Part shown: positions 6,111 through 12,278 of the stretch, piece by piece | Layout: every line of letters begins with the position of its first letter | Position numbering within the stretch: the stretch's first letter is position 1 | NCBI GenBank assembly: GCA_043788745.1 | Contig: JAYVTO010000058.1 | Location: 1 to 22,433, forward strand | Length of the DNA: 22,433 nucleotides | Reading direction: 5' to 3' | From: JBBQWZ01 sp043788745 | Lineage (GTDB): Bacteria > Acidobacteriota > Terriglobia > Bryobacterales > Bryobacteraceae | Program-made: the position numbers and the translations under genes | The notes under the pieces: generated by a model | Told to the model about the DNA's origin: nothing | Databases searched by the model: none | What the model saw: the letters and a program-made list of their open reading frames with translations, nothing else

Positions 6111-7020
6111 GGAACGGCACGCGGCGTTTGTCGCCGAGCTCCGGCGGAGCCCCATCGCGATCGCGACGGACGCCGCCAACGCGCAGCATTACGAGGTTTC
6201 GGCGGCGTTTTATGAGGCGGCGTTAGGGAAACGGCGGAAGTATAGTTGTCCGCTGTATTCGGATGGTGTGACATCGCTCGACGTGGCCGAAGAGGCGATG
6301 CTGGCGCTGACGTGCGAGCGGGCAAAGCTCGCCGACGGGCAGCGAGTTCTGGAGCTGGGATGCGGCTGGGGCTCACTCACGCTTTACATGGTAGAAAGAT
6401 TCCCAAATAGCACAATCGTTGGAGTTTCTAATTCCAACTCACAGCGCGAGTTCATTACCGAGCAGGCCTTCCGGCGTGGCCTCACGAACATCCAGATTCG
6501 CACGGCGGATATGAACGACTTCGAAGCCGAACCTGCCTGCTATGACCGCATCGTGAGCGTCGAGATGTTCGAACACATGCGGAACTACTAGAAGCTGCTG
6601 GCCAAGATCGCGGACTGGGGCTAAGCGGGTTCGCTGCTTTTTGTTCATATCTTTACGCATCAAAAGTTCGCGTATCAATTTGAGGTGCGCGACGCGTCGG
6701 ATTGGATGGCCCAGCACTTCTTCACGGGCGGAATCATGCCGAGCGACGATCTATTGTTGGAGTTCCAGAAGGAATACCAGCTTCGCGAGCGCTGGCGAGT
6801 GAACGGGACACACCACGGGAAGACGTCTGAAGCCTGGCTCCGCAATATGGATGATCGACGTGAAGGAGTACTTGCGATCTTTCGTAATGTGTACGGTGAA
6901 GATCAGGCGCTCAAGTGATTGGTTCGATGGCGTATTTTCTTGATGTCGTGCGCGGAGTTGTGGAACTATTGCAACGGCGAAGAGTGGCTGGTGTCGCACT
7001 ACCTGTTCGAGCGGGCGTAG
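6111..7020 (+). pseudogene. Cyclopropane-fatty-acid-synthase-like SAM methyltransferase, degraded
   Basis: A single reading frame from about 6106 to the TAG at 7018-7020 encodes a COG2230-type methyltransferase interrupted by three stop codons. Visible elements in order are HYEVSAAFYEAALG with RKYSC, the SAM motif VLELGCGWGSLTLYMVERFP, VSVEMFEHMRNY then TAG (6589-6591), KLLAKIADWG then TAA (6622-6624), LLFVHIFTHQKFAYQF, FFTGGIMPSDDLL, NGTHHGKTSEAWLRNMD, FRNVYGEDQALK then TGA (6916-6918), and LMSCAELWNYCNGEEWLVSH with the usual HYLFER ending. No frameshift is needed. The TAG sits where an acidic residue is usual (GAG to TAG) and the TGA where Trp is plausible (TGG to TGA); these are inferences. 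All three stop types occur, so recoding is unlikely. About 35 N-terminal codons are missing and replaced by repeat DNA; the only upstream start in frame is TTG 6091, inside the repeat. Confidence 0.92.
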
Positions 7021-7200
7021 CGAGTCGCAATTGCGGAAAGTGTAGGGCGATGGGGCTCAGGGCGGACGGCTCCGGACGATCGCTTCTTCGGTCGGACCTG
7101 GCGGTCCGACCTACCGCGCCTGCGGCGATTCTCGGCGATCGAATCATCTGCTCAATTCTCCTACCCGGAGTGGCTCCGGCTGTGAGAGCATCTGTCTAGA
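7021..7200. other. Intergenic region with palindromes, no gene
   Basis: No coding signal was seen between the methyltransferase remnant and the cytochrome promoter. It contains the palindrome at 7090-7111 (annotated separately) and a smaller one, CCGGAG-TGG-CTCCGG, at 7165-7179. Confidence 0.55.
7090..7111. repeat. REP-like palindrome
   Basis: GGTCGGACC-TGGC-GGTCCGACC is a perfect 9-bp inverted repeat with a 4-nt loop. It lacks a T tract and follows a pseudogene rather than an active gene. It has the same arm and loop dimensions as the palindromes at 170-189, 1329-1348 and 1503-1522, but a different sequence. Confidence 0.65.
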
Positions 7201-7206
7201 TATAGT
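7201..7206 (+). promoter_or_regulatory. Possible -10 element for the cytochrome/TPP enzyme operon
   Basis: TATAGT at 7201-7206 differs from TATAAT at one position and lies 65 bp upstream of the cytochrome start. No clear -35 hexamer stands 16-18 bp upstream, so this is tentative. Confidence 0.35.
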
Positions 7207-7270
7207 TTTGCGGTCGCTGTTCGCGACGGGTGCGGCCCGATTTGAAGAAGCAAAGGAAGTTACGAAGCTC

Positions 7271-7714
7271 GTGAAGTGGAATCGAAATACCGCCGTTGCG
7301 TTTGTGACGGCCAGCCTCATCGCCGCCGGTGTGATTCAGGCGCAGAGCAAAGAGGATGGTGGACGCATGCCGACAGCCGAAGCGAAGAAGCTGAAGAGTC
7401 CAGTTCCGTACACCAGGAAGTCGATTACGCTGGGGCGCAACACGTATCAGCGCAACTGCGTCGGGTGTCACGGCGCGGACGCCAAGTCGCTGGTCGATGT
7501 GGTCTCGGACGCGACCGATCTCACGGAGCCGAAGTTCTATAAAAGCGGCGCGAGCGAAGGCGAAGTGTATCGCAGTATTCGCGATGGGGCTGCGGAAACA
7601 ATGCCGGCGTTCAAGTCGCAAATTTCGAATGATCAGGACATCTGGCACATGGTAAATTTCATTCGCAGCCTATGGCCCGAAGGGTCCAGGCCTGCGCTGC
7701 AGGAAGACAAGTAG
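7271..7714 (+). CDS. Monohaem c-type cytochrome, exported
   Basis: Small periplasmic electron carrier of 147 aa. GTG 7271 is chosen because it opens directly onto a signal peptide (MKWNRNTAVAFVTASLIAAG then VIQAQS); AAGGA at 7253-7257 lies 13 nt upstream, which is long. A TTG at 7208 in the same frame would bury the signal. The haem motif is CVGCH (63-67) within YQRNCVGCHGADAKS. The probable axial Met is M111 in ETMPAF, and the C-terminal helix DIWHMVNFIRSLWP is typical of class I cytochrome c (cytochrome CBB3-like fold). It ends 16 bp before the TPP enzyme, whose ribosome binding site starts just after this stop, so the two are very likely co-transcribed. The cytochrome is a candidate electron acceptor for that enzyme; this is inference. 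Confidence 0.9.
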   Translation: MKWNRNTAVAFVTASLIAAGVIQAQSKEDGGRMPTAEAKKLKSPVPYTRKSITLGRNTYQRNCVGCHGADAKSLVDVVSDATDLTEPKFYKSGASEGEVYRSIRDGAAETMPAFKSQISNDQDIWHMVNFIRSLWPEGSRPALQEDK

Positions 7715-7730
7715 CTGGAGGAGCGTTGCG

Positions 7731-9716
7731 ATGAGCGACAAAGTGACTGCGTCCAGGACGACGGAGTGGACCGCGGCCGGCGGAGTGGAAGACTCCGGGG
7801 CTTCGCGTCGCAACTTTCTGAAAGTTCCGGCTGCGGCGGGGGCTGTAGCGGCCGCGATGCTCGCGCAAACGAAGCTGTCGGCGGCGCCGATTCCTTCGAT
7901 CTCGATACCCAAAGAAATTCCGGACACGATGAACGAGCCTGCAAAGCCTGGCGATTTCGCGGGTCGCGGCATGTCGGGCGCGGAAGTGTTCGCAAAGCTT
8001 TGCAAGGACGAAGACTTGGCGGCGATGTTCTGCTGCCCGGGCAACTACACGGTGATTAACGCGATCGCGGCGGCGGGCGTTCCGAGTTACGGCGGACGGA
8101 CGGAAGGCGGCATGTGTGCGGCGGCCGATGGCTTTTCGCGCGTGACGGGCGAAGTGACGGCGACTTCGGGTACGGAAGGCCCGGGCTTCACGCACATGAT
8201 CATGAACATCGCGGCGGCTGCCGCTGCACGCACGCCGCTGCTGGTGCTGGCGAGCAACATGCAGCTGGCGGGCGATGATCGCGAGGCATTCATTCAAACC
8301 GGCTATCAGCAGCCGTTGACGACCGGAATCAAGAAGTATGGCAAGCGGCTGATTGCGGCGAATCGCGTATGGGAATACGGCGGATACGCGTTCCGGAATC
8401 TGAAGTCGGGGATTCCGGGTCCGGTGCATCTGGATTTTCCGGGCGAAGTCGCGCGGGCGCGGTTCACCGATCCGGCGTCCCTTACCGATTACTACGGTAA
8501 GGACAAGTACCGCACGGAATCGCGCGCGCATCCTTCGAGGAAAGAGGTCGAGCAGGCAGCGGACCTCATCACGAAAGCGCAGCGTCCGGTGATTGTTGCC
8601 GGGCAGGGTTTGTTCCAGCGGAAAGCCTGGGAGGCGCTGCGGACGGCTGCGGAGAAGCAGGACATCGCGGTGGTGACGGCAGGGCCGGTTCGCGGCCATT
8701 TTTCGGACGATCACAGGCTGTCGGCGAGCATGTCTCCGGACGCGCTGATGAGCGCGGATCTCGTGGTGTTCATCGGCCAATATTGCATGCCGAGCCCCGG
8801 CGAGTATCGTCTGAGCCCGGACGTGAAGGCGATCCGCGTGCATCCGGTGCAGGAGGATCTGGGCCGTAACTGGCCGCTTGATCTCGGCATCGTCAGCGAC
8901 GAGCAATACTTCATGGAAGCGCTCGCGAATATGCTCACGCGTAAGAAGCGCGATACGTGGGTCAACGAGATCGCGGCGTCGAAAGCGAAGACCGAGAAGA
9001 CGAATCTCGATCATTACGCGCTGGGATTGAAGTACAGCAAGGATACGAACATGCTGCATCCGGCAGTGATGGCGAAGGAGGTCCACGACCTTCTTTATAA
9101 GAGCGGCGATATCGATCCGAAGCAGACGGTCACGGGATGCGGCGGTTGGACAAGCGGACTGTACGCGGGCCGTTGGCTGCGGGCGAATCGGCCCGGGCAG
9201 AGCGTCGTCTGCGCCTATCAGTTTGGTGCCATCGGTCCGGATTTGGCCATGATGATCGGCGCGGGCGCGGCGGTACAGCGCGGCATCGGGCCGCAAGCGC
9301 CGTACAAGGGCGCTCCGGTGTTGTGCGTTACGTCGGATGCTGGACTTGCGTATAGCTTGTTCGAGCTGGATACGGCGGCAAAGTACAAGATCCCGGTGAT
9401 TTGCGTTGCGTACAACAACAACTCGTGGGGCATGTGGCCGCAGGCGAGCGCGTCGGCGCGTTCGATGCACATGTATCTGTTCCAGGAGAATCTGCGCTAC
9501 GACCAATTGGCACAGGGGTTGGGCGCGCGCGGGGATTACGTCCGGACGCCGGAAGAATTTCGCGCGGCGCTGAAGCGTGCGTATCAGGCCGGCGCAAGGG
9601 AAGGCGCCTCGACGCTGATCAATGTGCAGGCGTTGAAGGAGTTCACGTCGGCGAAGAATTATCCGCCGGGAGTGAACCTGAATCCGGAGCCGGGTACGGG
9701 CGCGATTGCGCACTAG
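7731..9716 (+). CDS. Tat-exported thiamine-pyrophosphate-dependent enzyme (acetolactate synthase/2-oxoacid decarboxylase superfamily)
   Basis: Protein of 661 aa; GGAGGAG (7717-7723) stands 7 nt before the ATG. Residues 25-31 read SRRNFLK, a twin-arginine motif, followed by an Ala-rich hydrophobic stretch to about 53, so export in folded form is predicted. The rest has the three-domain TPP enzyme layout. The Pyr domain is about 75-250, with GGRTEGGMCAAADGFSR; E125 stands where the catalytic Glu activates TPP. A central domain (about 280-400) includes RPVIVAGQGLF. The PP domain has SDAG (535-538, replacing the usual GDG), then YNNN (561-564) 28 residues later, the normal Mg-TPP spacing. The closest recognisable class is acetolactate synthase, oxalyl-CoA decarboxylase or benzaldehyde lyase; the substrate cannot be read. 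An upstream cytochrome c in the same operon suggests oxidation of a 2-oxo acid or aldehyde in the periplasm (inference). Confidence 0.9.
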   Translation: MSDKVTASRTTEWTAAGGVEDSGASRRNFLKVPAAAGAVAAAMLAQTKLSAAPIPSISIPKEIPDTMNEPAKPGDFAGRGMSGAEVFAKLCKDEDLAAMFCCPGNYTVINAIAAAGVPSYGGRTEGGMCAAADGFSRVTGEVTATSGTEGPGFTHMIMNIAAAAAARTPLLVLASNMQLAGDDREAFIQTGYQQPLTTGIKKYGKRLIAANRVWEYGGYAFRNLKSGIPGPVHLDFPGEVARARFTDPASLTDYYGKDKYRTESRAHPSRKEVEQAADLITKAQRPVIVAGQGLFQRKAWEALRTAAEKQDIAVVTAGPVRGHFSDDHRLSASMSPDALMSADLVVFIGQYCMPSPGEYRLSPDVKAIRVHPVQEDLGRNWPLDLGIVSDEQYFMEALANMLTRKKRDTWVNEIAASKAKTEKTNLDHYALGLKYSKDTNMLHPAVMAKEVHDLLYKSGDIDPKQTVTGCGGWTSGLYAGRWLRANRPGQSVVCAYQFGAIGPDLAMMIGAGAAVQRGIGPQAPYKGAPVLCVTSDAGLAYSLFELDTAAKYKIPVICVAYNNNSWGMWPQASASARSMHMYLFQENLRYDQLAQGLGARGDYVRTPEEFRAALKRAYQAGAREGASTLINVQALKEFTSAKNYPPGVNLNPEPGTGAIAH

Positions 9717-9736
9717 GAAATCCGTCACCATGAAAC

Positions 9737-9766
9737 CGCCCCGGCAGAGAAGGCTCGTTCGGGGCG
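9737..9766 (+). terminator. Possible weak terminator hairpin
   Basis: CGCCCCG (9737-9743) can pair with CGGGGCG (9760-9766) around a 16-nt loop, 20 bp after the TPP enzyme stop. The following CTCTACTTTA is only partly T-rich, so termination is uncertain. Confidence 0.4.
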
Positions 9767-9778
9767 CTCTACTTTAGA

Positions 9779-10324
9779 ATGCCCACTCTCGTCTCGAAGA
9801 AGAAGTCGGCGGCCAAGAAGCCCCCGGCAAAAAAGCGGGTCGCGGCCGTTCCTTCCCGAGCCATCGGCCTCGTCGCGGAGATCCTCGAAGGCTATGCCAA
9901 TCGCGCCGTATTTCGCGGATTCAGCCGCGGGCCTGTAGCCAGGGGGAAAGCCTCGTTCAAAGTGCTGTGGCATCGGAATCGCTTTTTCGAGATCGTTCTC
10001 GATCCCAAGGCGAAAACGCTCACGATGCCGCTGGTGCTGCCTGGCGTGGACGCCGCCATGTACCGCGATTTTCGACAGTGGATCAAAGCCCGTCACGCGA
10101 AGGATCTAGTCGAGCATCGCCGGATCGACACGCGGATGGCAACGCTAACGGCGGCGCGCAAGGCGGGCGATGTCTCGCTGACGATCACCGCGAAAAACAA
10201 TCTTGCATATGCGACGCGCAAGCTGATCCATGCGGTGCACGAGATCTTCTTGGGATTTCTCACCGATGGGCCGTACTTCGACTACATGGTCGACAAGTTC
10301 GATCTGGATCCGGACAAGCCGTAA
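9779..10324 (+). CDS. Conserved-looking hypothetical protein upstream of rsmG
   Basis: Soluble protein of 181 aa that I do not recognise. The first 25 residues are rich in Lys, Ala and Pro (KKKSAAKKPPAKKR), like a flexible nucleic-acid-binding tail. The rest has mixed helix and strand composition with FKVLWHRNRFFEIVLDPKAK, DFRQWIKARHAKD, a helical RKLIHAVHEIFLGFLTDG region and PYFDYMVDKFDLDPDKP at the end. There is no signal peptide or membrane segment. No clear Shine-Dalgarno sequence precedes the ATG. Its TAA is immediately followed by the rsmG ATG with no intervening base, so translation is probably coupled. The basic tail and the rsmG link suggest a ribosome- or RNA-related role, but that is inference. 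Confidence 0.75.
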   Translation: MPTLVSKKKSAAKKPPAKKRVAAVPSRAIGLVAEILEGYANRAVFRGFSRGPVARGKASFKVLWHRNRFFEIVLDPKAKTLTMPLVLPGVDAAMYRDFRQWIKARHAKDLVEHRRIDTRMATLTAARKAGDVSLTITAKNNLAYATRKLIHAVHEIFLGFLTDGPYFDYMVDKFDLDPDKP

Positions 10325-10975
10325 ATGAGTTTCGAGAGTGAACTTCGCGAGGTGCTGCCGGCCGATCTGCCTCACCGCGAGCATGTGATCGACACGTGCG
10401 CGCGGCATCTGGCGCTGATCGAAGAAGCGAACAAGCTGTTCAATCTGACGCGCATCACGTCGCCGCGGGAAGCGGCGATCAAGCACGTTGCCGACTCCGT
10501 GATTCCATGGAAGCTGTTTTCAGGTGCGCAGCGAGTGCTGGACATCGGCAGCGGAGCGGGCTTTCCGGGCATGCCGCTGGCGGTGGTGTTGCCGGACACG
10601 CAGTTCGTGTTGTCGGAATCGATCCACAAGAAGGCGCGCTTTTTGGAGTCGGCGGTGGCGGCGTTGGGCCTTTCCAACGTTGCCGTGACGTCGAGCCGAG
10701 GGGAAGATTTGTTGAACGCGAGCGGCGCAGAGGAAGACGGATTCGATCGGATCGCGGTCCGCGCGGTGGCACCCCTGAGTCGCGCGCTGGTGACGTTTTC
10801 GCCCGCGTGGAAGCCCGGCGTGAAGGCGCTGTTCTACAAGGGACCGGATGCGGAATCGGAGATCGCGGCGGCAGAGATGGAGGCTCGCAAGCGACGAGTG
10901 CGGATGCACGTTGCGATGAGCTACGGGCTTCCGGATGAGATGGGAACGCGGTCGATTGTGGAACTGACGAGGTAG
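10325..10975 (+). CDS. rsmG: 16S rRNA (guanine527-N7)-methyltransferase RsmG
   Basis: Cytoplasmic enzyme of 216 aa that uses SAM to methylate G527 of 16S rRNA; loss is known to give low-level streptomycin resistance. Family signatures are in order: NKLFNLTRITSPREAAIKHVADS (37-58), the SAM-binding loop VLDIGSGAGFPGMPLAV (71-87), SESIHKKARFLE (97-108), VRAVAPLSRAL (145-155) and the FYKGPDAE segment (170-177). The length matches the family. The ATG directly follows the previous stop codon, with no separate ribosome binding site visible. In many bacteria rsmG sits beside gidA or parA/parB near oriC; none of these is in this window. Confidence 0.95.
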   Translation: MSFESELREVLPADLPHREHVIDTCARHLALIEEANKLFNLTRITSPREAAIKHVADSVIPWKLFSGAQRVLDIGSGAGFPGMPLAVVLPDTQFVLSESIHKKARFLESAVAALGLSNVAVTSSRGEDLLNASGAEEDGFDRIAVRAVAPLSRALVTFSPAWKPGVKALFYKGPDAESEIAAAEMEARKRRVRMHVAMSYGLPDEMGTRSIVELTR

Positions 10976-11023
10976 GCTCTGGCGCGGCCACGCGGAAAAA
11001 GCTTCAAATTCGCGAAAGCTCGC

Positions 11024-11166
11024 TCACGTTGATGCTTCTTCCATCGCGCGGATAACAACTTGGGTGCGTATCGAAAGTACGTCTTTTTGAGTTGATCTAT
11101 TGCATCGCCGATTTCGATCAATCCGCGCTCCGCAGCCAGATCTAAAACGCCCCAGGTGCCCGTCAT
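11024..11166 (-). pseudogene. C-terminal fragment of a DUF3368-type PIN toxin
   Basis: From an ATG at 11166 the minus strand reads MTGTWGVLDLAAERGLIEIG, continuing DAIDQLKKTYFRYAPK. This resembles the C-terminal third of DUF3368 PIN-domain toxins (typically GTLGVLLLAKERGLI, then a DxL helix and FRIS/YP). The acidic PIN active-site residues in the missing N-terminal part are absent. After YAPK the frame appears to slip by one base near 11050; the other frame gives VIRAMEEAST and a stop at 11024-11026, a more natural ending. The piece is a remnant, not a working ribonuclease. The family match is made from memory of the motif. Confidence 0.6.
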
Positions 11167-11261
11167 TCCTCGGCAACAAAGGCTTCGAGGGCGCGACGCT
11201 CCAAGTCCCCGCCCGTAGCACGGGGACGAAGAGCAACATCGTCGGGGAGTTCGACAGTCAA
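11163..11261 (-). pseudogene. N-terminal fragment of a UPF0175-type antitoxin
   Basis: From a TTG at 11261 the minus strand encodes TVELPDDVALRPRATGGDLE, then RRALEAFVAEE and a TGA stop at 11163-11165. UPF0175 antitoxins begin with this pattern (IPDD..., GGDLERRALEALALE) and continue for about 50 more residues, which are missing here. The stop overlaps the ATG of the adjacent toxin fragment. UPF0175 and DUF3368 genes are a known type II toxin-antitoxin pairing, so one deletion fusing antitoxin head to toxin tail explains both pieces. Confidence 0.6.
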
Positions 11262-11350
11262 GTTCTTGGCAGCTGGATCCTAGACTGCAAGGATGCTCGA
11301 CGACTCGATTCGCAGCGATGTCCCAAGCTGCGCCGCTTACGAACAAACAT

Positions 11351-12097
11351 CTATTTCCTCGCCATCAGCCAACGCGTCGGTACGCACCAGAGAAGCCGGT
11401 TGCTTGAGAGAGTGACGATGGCTCCGCGCTCTTCGAGCATCTCCGCGTAACTCGCCGTGCGTGCGATATCGGCGATCGCGAGCGTGCCGCCGGGCTTGAG
11501 GACGCGCCATAGTTCCTTGACCGCGAGTTTCCTGCCCTCGGCACCGCGAAGATTGTGGATTGCCAGACTGGACAGCACCACGTCGAAGCTCGCGTCGGCA
11601 AAAGGCAGCTTGCGGAGATCCCCCGTGTCGATCTTTATGCGGTCGGAGACGCCTTCTGCTTTCGCGTTCGCGGTGGCGGCGGCGAGGCTATTGCCGGACA
11701 GATCATTAGAATTCCAGCTATCGATTCCGGTGGCGCGTCCGGATTTGTTCAGGCGCTTCGCCGCGCCGATCAGCATCAGGCCGCGACCGCAACCGGCGTC
11801 CAAAACTTTTTCGCTGCCAGACCAGGAAATCGCGTCGAGGATCTCGTCGCGAAGCTTCTGTTTGCCAATCTTGCTGCTCCAGAACATCACGGCGGCGGCA
11901 ACCAGGAATCCGAGGCCGGGAAAAAAGGCAGCCGCGCCGATAGACTGTGCTGCTCGCGGATTGCTTTGCTGATTCACGTTGAATACGATGACGCCGAAGA
12001 GAGCGAGCAGAAGGCCGCGGGTCGCGAGCCAGCGAAGAACCCTCGGCGCATCAATGCCGTAGTCGGCTTTAGAAGATGAGTTCGTGGCGAATGCCAT
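11351..12097 (-). CDS. Membrane-anchored class I SAM-dependent methyltransferase
   Basis: Protein of 248 aa starting at ATG 12097 (MAFATNSSSKADYGIDAPRV). The open frame continues 31 codons upstream, but that extension is low-complexity and overlaps the intergenic dyad. Two hydrophobic segments, about 23-42 (WLATRGLLLALFGVIVFNVN) and 52-74, should anchor it in the inner membrane. The cytoplasmic domain is a Methyltransf_11/UbiE-like fold: KVLDAGCGRGLMLIGAAKRL (97-116, motif I), GIDSW (124-128), DLRKLPFADASFDVVLSSLA (160-179) and WRVLKPGGTLAIADI (197-211). The substrate is unknown. No good Shine-Dalgarno sequence is present; TACACT lies 9 nt before the ATG, so the transcript may be nearly leaderless. 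It is divergent from the TonB receptor. Confidence 0.88.
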   Translation of the reverse strand: MAFATNSSSKADYGIDAPRVLRWLATRGLLLALFGVIVFNVNQQSNPRAAQSIGAAAFFPGLGFLVAAAVMFWSSKIGKQKLRDEILDAISWSGSEKVLDAGCGRGLMLIGAAKRLNKSGRATGIDSWNSNDLSGNSLAAATANAKAEGVSDRIKIDTGDLRKLPFADASFDVVLSSLAIHNLRGAEGRKLAVKELWRVLKPGGTLAIADIARTASYAEMLEERGAIVTLSSNRLLWCVPTRWLMARK

Positions 12098-12106
12098 GCA
12101 AGGTCT

Positions 12107-12112
12107 AGTGTA
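12107..12112 (-). promoter_or_regulatory. Possible -10 element of a near-leaderless methyltransferase transcript
   Basis: TACACT on the minus strand ends 9 nt before the ATG at 12097. Transcription would begin within about 3 nt of the start codon. No convincing -35 hexamer was seen. Confidence 0.3.
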
Positions 12113-12162
12113 GTGGGTCGCGGGACGGGGTTGGGCCGGAGGTGCTGCTTGCCTCCCTTGGT

Positions 12163-12186
12163 AGTCGACGGCGCCGGCCGTCGACT
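12163..12186. promoter_or_regulatory. Dyad in the divergent methyltransferase/TonB receptor intergenic region
   Basis: AGTCGACGG (12163-12171) and CCGTCGACT (12178-12186) form a perfect 9-bp inverted repeat with a 6-nt GC-rich centre. It lies between two divergent genes and could be an operator, or alternatively a repeat palindrome. Confidence 0.4.
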
Positions 12187-12252
12187 CCATCGAGCTCGAT
12201 CACGTTGACGAATCGTGACAAACAGCGGCTTCCGGTTTGGCCCAAATTCGAC

Positions 12253-12258
12253 TAGACT
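12253..12258 (+). promoter_or_regulatory. Possible -10 element of the TonB-dependent receptor gene
   Basis: TAGACT lies 20 bp before the GTG start and just upstream of AAAGGGG (12267-12273), which would leave a short leader containing the ribosome binding site. TTGACG at 12205-12210 is too far away (42 bp) to be its -35. Confidence 0.3.
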
Positions 12259-12278
12259 AACCGGTCAAAGGGGAAGGC

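Larger units (their letters stand above)
10976..11350. other. Intergenic region holding toxin-antitoxin remnants on the minus strand
   Basis: No intact gene. On the minus strand two adjacent fragments can be read: an antitoxin-like N-terminal piece (11163-11261) and a PIN-toxin-like C-terminal piece (11024-11166), described separately. Nothing recognisable was seen in the remaining bases. Confidence 0.6.

Noticed and set aside
6589..6918. Stop-codon readthrough or recoding in the methyltransferase gene
   Set aside because: Three different stop codons occur, the gene also lacks its N-terminus and start, and no recoding structure was identified; simple decay is more likely.
7659..9731. 690-codon open frame on the minus strand opposite the TPP enzyme
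   Set aside because: It is an antisense shadow of a high-GC gene: Arg/His-rich with no domain, while the plus strand has full motif support.
10921..11346. Intact 141-codon minus-strand gene between rsmG and the methyltransferase
   Set aside because: Only a middle part resembles a known family (PIN toxin C-terminus); the front is an out-of-frame reading of the antitoxin fragment and the end overlaps rsmG.
12205..12258. TTGACG and TAGACT as a -35/-10 pair for the TonB receptor
   Set aside because: The 42-bp spacing is far outside the 16-18 bp range.
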